A DNA stretch of 64,000 nucleotides from Rhizobiaceae bacterium (GTDB lineage: Bacteria > Pseudomonadota > Alphaproteobacteria > Rhizobiales > Rhizobiaceae), in contig JAMLJC010000001.1 in the NCBI GenBank assembly GCA_023953845.1, positions 2,614,501-2,678,500 of the forward strand. Reading direction: 5' to 3'. The notes beneath the pieces were generated by a model that worked only from the letters and a program-made list of their open reading frames with translations, had not been told where the DNA came from and ran no database searches. Both the position numbers and the translations under genes were made by a program. Of the stretch, positions 61,445-64,000 are shown one piece after another. Every line of letters starts with the position of its first letter. The stretch's first letter is position 1.

Positions 61445-61513
61445 ATGACGCGTTGCTTCTGGCATCAGATGGACACGAGCACCGCCATCAGCGGTCTCAT
61501 CAAGCCGCGCTGA
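61445..61513 (+). CDS. 22-residue peptide, unit 1 (MTRCFW...SGLIKPR)
   Basis: Starts MTRCFW and ends SGLIKPR with a variable middle of nine residues (HQMDTSTAI). AGAGGAGAAGG is ideally placed before the ATG. Paralogue of 61634-61702, with synonymous differences in the shared codons (ACG/ACC, GGT/GGA, CTC/TTG), which argues that the peptide itself is under selection. No match to any leader, toxin or RiPP precursor I know. Confidence 0.65.
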   Translation: MTRCFWHQMDTSTAISGLIKPR

Positions 61514-61531
61514 TCGTCGCATGACACATGG

Positions 61532-61553
61532 CCCGCTCCAGCAATGGAGCGGG
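61532..61553 (+). terminator. Hairpin after peptide gene 1
   Basis: CCCGCTCCA (61532-61540), loop GCAA, TGGAGCGGG (61545-61553): nine pairs with a GNRA-type loop, followed by TTGGTCTTGTGGTTT. Likely intrinsic terminator or RNA stabiliser. Confidence 0.65.
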
Positions 61554-61564
61554 TTGGTCTTGTG

Positions 61565-61582
61565 GTTTCAGATTGACTTTAC
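61565..61582 (+). promoter_or_regulatory. 18-bp box upstream of peptide gene 2
   Basis: GTTTCAGATTGACTTTAC, second copy, 69 bases before the ATG. Followed by a hairpin CGGCGGA (61587-61593)/TCCGCCG (61602-61608), of different sequence but same position as in unit 1. Confidence 0.7.
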
Positions 61583-61633
61583 TTCGCGGCGGACGTCTCA
61601 TTCCGCCGTTGAGGATCTGCAGAGGAGACCACA

Positions 61634-61702
61634 ATGACCCGTTGCTTCTGGAACCCGACCGTATCGAACATGTCGGTCAGCGGATTGATCAAGCCGCGCT
61701 GA
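61634..61702 (+). CDS. 22-residue peptide, unit 2 (MTRCFW...SGLIKPR)
   Basis: Same MTRCFW start and SGLIKPR end as unit 1, variable middle NPTVSNMSV. AGAGGAGACC precedes the ATG. Same length to the residue. Conserved ends with a variable centre are reminiscent of leader or bioactive peptide families; function unknown. Confidence 0.65.
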   Translation: MTRCFWNPTVSNMSVSGLIKPR

Positions 61703-61720
61703 TGTCCGTGTGCGGTGAAG

Positions 61721-61752
61721 AGCCCGCTCCGGTCCTCCGGCGCGGGCTTTTC
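61721..61752 (+). terminator. Intrinsic terminator after peptide gene 2
   Basis: AGCCCGCTCCGG (61721-61732), loop TCCT, CCGGCGCGGGCT (61737-61748) with one mismatch, then TTTT. A good Rho-independent terminator. Confidence 0.8.
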
Positions 61753-61753
61753 G

Positions 61754-61843
61754 TCAGATGACGCCGACCACGGCCGCGAATGTCGCCATGAGGCCCGCGA
61801 CGAGCAAGGCGGTCGCCAGACGTGCTGCGTGAAACGCTGTCAT
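61754..61843 (-). CDS. 29-residue hydrophobic peptide opposite the peptide units
   Basis: Starts MTAFHAARLATALLVAGLMA and is one membrane helix to GVI. AGGAG lies eight bases before the ATG at 61843. It converges on the unit 2 terminator, its stop only two bases away. Size and composition fit small membrane proteins or type I toxins; no more can be said. Confidence 0.5.
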   Translation of the reverse strand: MTAFHAARLATALLVAGLMATFAAVVGVI

Positions 61844-62301
61844 AATCTACTCCTGAGTGAATGCAGTGAACAATGCTGCAGTGCACAAAAAGTTGCTGAG
61901 CTCCTTCCGGCCGCGGTCTCCTGACTCAGGCCCTGCCTGGGGGAGTCCATGACGAGCATGTCTTCGGTGCGGACGCGGATGTTGGCGCAAGGCAGCTTCA
62001 AGCGCCTTGAGCGTTCATGGACGTTCTGTTGGTCGGCAGGTTTGCTGGAGGTCCATAAAGTACCTAAAGCATGTCGCCCGAAAGTTAGAACCGGTTTCGG
62101 GACAACGACATGCGAAAAAACAATAACTTAACGCGTATCGCCTGATTCCGGTTCGATGCGACACGCTTTAACGGGCCTCTCCGCGGCAGTACGCCTGTAA
62201 TTTCCCGGCCGTGACTTTGACTATAGGGTAATCCCTCGTTTTGTGCTGATATGCCCGTCACGTTTTCCGCTTGCGAGAAGCGCACGAGCTGGAGGCCTCC
62301 G
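61844..62301. other. 458-base intergenic region
   Basis: Contains the leader of the small minus-strand gene (61844-61900, with GCAGTG repeated), nothing recognised from 61900 to 62060, the RIME-like element at 62066-62172, and the upstream region of the 62302 gene. Confidence 0.5.
62066..62172. repeat. Rhizobial palindromic intergenic element (second type)
   Basis: GCATGTCG (62069-62076) pairs with CGACATGC (62106-62113), and a second hairpin pairs GCGTATCGC with GCGACACGC further right, ending AAAGCG-like sequence. The two-hairpin layout and bases match RIME-type repeats of rhizobia as I know them. Confidence 0.7.
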
Positions 62302-63318
62302 ATGAGTATCTTCGAGTCCGACTATTTCTCTCAACCTGAATACAAAGCCCTGGAACTATGTGCCGTGGACGACGGCAGCAATATCGGCATAGGCCGCCGG
62401 GACACAGGCAATCACATCAAGCGCATACAGGATGCGCTTCAGGTGATCATGAATGTTGACCTGTCATCGGAATACGGGACGTTCAGGCAAAAGACGGCCG
62501 AGGCGGTGCGCGCGTACAAGGAAAGCAAGACGCCGCCCATCCGCCAGCCATGGCAAACGGGGCCTGACGATCCGATCGTCGGCAAGCGCACGATAAAAGC
62601 TCTCGACCTCGATATGCTGTCGCGCGAGCGCAATGCCCCGCCGCCGCCGCCGCCCAAACCGGCCAACCCGAAATTCAATCTCCTTCTCTATTTCAGCGGC
62701 TTCGTCGATCCGGGCGGCGAAGATATCACCAACGAGACGCCGGGAGACGGATTCTGGATGCTGGCGCCCATGCGGGCGATGACCCTGCAGCCCGTCTCCC
62801 GGAACGTTTTTCGGGCATGGCAGGGCTCGCTGATGGTCGACAAGGGAATAGAAGCCGCGGCTGCATTCATACAGGAGGACGTCGATGAGGATCGCGCCGC
62901 GAAGGTGATTGTCTACGGTTTCAGCGCGGGTGGCTCCAATGCGCTGGATCTTGGCCGCAAGCTGGAACAACTCAACGAGGGCAGAAAGGGAAGCAAGCCC
63001 CTGCTGAAGATCGATCTCCTGGTGACGGTGGATGCGGCGGAACGTACCGATCGTCCGCGAAAGATCGATCGCAGAGTGGCGGGCTCGATCGTCAAAAACG
63101 TCAATTACTTTCAAAAGAGAGGCGCGCCATCCGGCGGTGCTCGGGGCGACCTGCACATTCCCGTGCCATCAACAACAAGCGATCGCACGCCCCAGGTCGT
63201 GAACATCGACAAAAGCAAGGAGGTGGATTTCTTCGACAGACATTCCCAACACGGCCAGATCGAGAAGGTGACCGTGCCCAACGCGACTGCTGATATGCTT
63301 GCCGAGTTGGCCGAGTAG
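62302..63318 (+). CDS. Peptidoglycan-binding-like N-terminus plus lipase-like alpha/beta domain
   Basis: 338 residues from ATG 62302 (GGAGG upstream). Residues about 35-115 resemble a peptidoglycan-binding repeat (NHIKRIQDALQVIMNVDL...YGTFRQKTAEAVRAYKES). After a Pro run (PPPPPPKP, about 118-125) an alpha/beta hydrolase-like domain has the nucleophile elbow VYGFSAGGSNAL. No signal peptide. Proteins of this sort occur near secreted effectors, but no secretion genes lie here, so role is unknown. Confidence 0.65.
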   Translation: MSIFESDYFSQPEYKALELCAVDDGSNIGIGRRDTGNHIKRIQDALQVIMNVDLSSEYGTFRQKTAEAVRAYKESKTPPIRQPWQTGPDDPIVGKRTIKALDLDMLSRERNAPPPPPPKPANPKFNLLLYFSGFVDPGGEDITNETPGDGFWMLAPMRAMTLQPVSRNVFRAWQGSLMVDKGIEAAAAFIQEDVDEDRAAKVIVYGFSAGGSNALDLGRKLEQLNEGRKGSKPLLKIDLLVTVDAAERTDRPRKIDRRVAGSIVKNVNYFQKRGAPSGGARGDLHIPVPSTTSDRTPQVVNIDKSKEVDFFDRHSQHGQIEKVTVPNATADMLAELAE

Positions 63319-63400
63319 GGCCATCTCACGACTGGATCAATGCCCGTTGGGTGATTCAGGCAGCGAGTAGCTCATGGCCCTGATTTTTCCGAAAGAAAAC

Positions 63401-63476
63401 TGGTGCCGCTTGCGTGACTCGAACACGCGACCCCATCATTACGAATGATGTGCTCTACCAACTGAGCTAAAGCGGC
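63401..63476 (-). tRNA. tRNA-Thr (anticodon CGT)
   Basis: 76 bases on the minus strand with encoded CCA. Acceptor stem GCCGCTT/AAGCGGC, D-loop TAGCTCAGTTGGTAGAGC, anticodon loop TTCGTAA (anticodon CGT), T-arm GTTCGAGTC. Confidence 0.95.
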
Positions 63477-63639
63477 AGCCTTCCGCCGGTTGCCCGGCGG
63501 TGCATGTGAGCGCCTGATAGCCGCATTGCGGTTCAAGATCAAGTCGCCGCCATGCATTCTCGATCGGCGCGCTTTCGACCCTTGCGCGCATCGGAGAATA
63601 GGCTAGATTTTCGCCCAAAGCGCTTTGGAGATGCCGGAT

Positions 63640-64000
63640 ATGGCGATCAGGACAGTCGTTTGGGGCGAGAACGTCCATGAACAGATGGATGAAAGCGTGC
63701 GGGCGCTGTATCCGGAAGGCATGCACGCGACCATAGCCGCGGCGTTGCGGGAGGATCCCGGTCTGCAGGTTTCCACCGCGACGCTGCAGGAGCCGGAGCA
63801 CGGCCTTTCGGAGGCGCGCCTGGCTGAAACCGACGTGCTGACATGGTGGGGCCACAGGGCCCATCAGGAGGTCGGCGACGAGGTCGTGGAGCGCGTCCAG
63901 CGCCGTGTATGGGAAGGCATGGGACTGATCGTCCTGCATTCGGGCCACTATTCGAAAATCTTCCGCCGGCTGATGGGCACGCCCTGCTCGCTGAAATGGC
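63640..64000 (+). CDS. thuA: ThuA-like protein (trehalose utilisation family), 5' part
   Basis: Runs off the end of the window; 120 residues visible. TVVWGENVHEQMDESVRALY, HATIAAALREDPGLQVSTAT, TDVLTWWGHRAHQEVGDEVV and GLIVLHSGHYSKIFRRLMGT are the ThuA-family core (glutamine amidotransferase-like fold). GGAG at 63627-63630 suits ATG 63640; ATG 63631 is in frame nine bases earlier. ThuA acts in trehalose/disaccharide use in rhizobia. Confidence 0.9.
   Translation, partial: MAIRTVVWGENVHEQMDESVRALYPEGMHATIAAALREDPGLQVSTATLQEPEHGLSEARLAETDVLTWWGHRAHQEVGDEVVERVQRRVWEGMGLIVLHSGHYSKIFRRLMGTPCSLKW

Noticed and set aside
61374..61582. Peptide units as trp-type attenuators
   Set aside because: Each peptide has one Trp, no codon run, its own terminator, and no amino-acid biosynthesis gene downstream.

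Overview
The window reads as chromosome of an alphaproteobacterium, most likely Hyphomicrobiales of the Phyllobacteriaceae/Mesorhizobium type. This rests on high GC with strong GC3, rhizobial-type palindromic intergenic elements (4222-4326, 62066-62172), a RpoE-ChrR regulon with TGATCC-N18 promoters, napEDABC order, paired Ku genes with LigD, and PPK2. The organism call is inference from gene content; there is no rRNA here.

Layout. 1-1992: 3' end of a dipeptide/oligopeptide ABC operon. 2148-2402: small GlsB-like membrane protein. 2591-12520: a catabolic and uptake locus (DhaK/DhaL-like kinase, SDR, four-gene polyamine-type ABC importer, HisD-family dehydrogenase with altered metal ligands, Zn-type alcohol dehydrogenase) closed by a HutC-type GntR regulator, with a matching palindromic operator at 5164-5177. 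12654-13796: RTX-like secreted protein. 13848-18878: a phosphopantetheinyl transferase and a one-protein condensation-FkbH-carrier-thioesterase enzyme, divergent from an RND efflux operon with two pump subunits (19217-26864). 26882-29843: VOC protein, alpha/beta hydrolase and sulfotransferase.

29953-37973 is a non-homologous end-joining locus (Ku, Ku, LigD) interrupted between Ku and LigD by about 3.6 kb of broken RHS polymorphic-toxin cassettes with AT-rich immunity-type genes. 38063-45246 is a singlet-oxygen/photo-oxidative stress regulon: photolyase operon, ECF sigma factor with a ChrR anti-sigma factor, and an FAD oxidoreductase/DUF1365/cyclopropane synthase operon. I read TGATCC-N18 promoters ahead of all three units. 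45296-46908: PPK2 and a PilZ protein. 47464-51698: periplasmic nitrate reductase napEDABC. 51931-54977: SDR, topoisomerase IB, alpha/beta hydrolase. An IS5-type element (54978-55827) sits exactly at the hydrolase stop codon beside a MITE-like inverted-repeat element.

56099-64000 holds a winged-helix/hydrolase fusion, an MFS transporter, several very small genes, a universal stress protein, a GNAT-like protein, tRNA-Thr(CGT) and the start of a ThuA gene. Two adjacent mini transcription units (61374-61553 and 61565-61752) each carry an identical 18-bp upstream box, a 5' hairpin, a strong Shine-Dalgarno, a 22-residue peptide gene and a terminator hairpin. They, the C-FkbH-carrier-TE enzyme with its neighbours, and the RHS cassette array are the parts most likely to contain undescribed biology.
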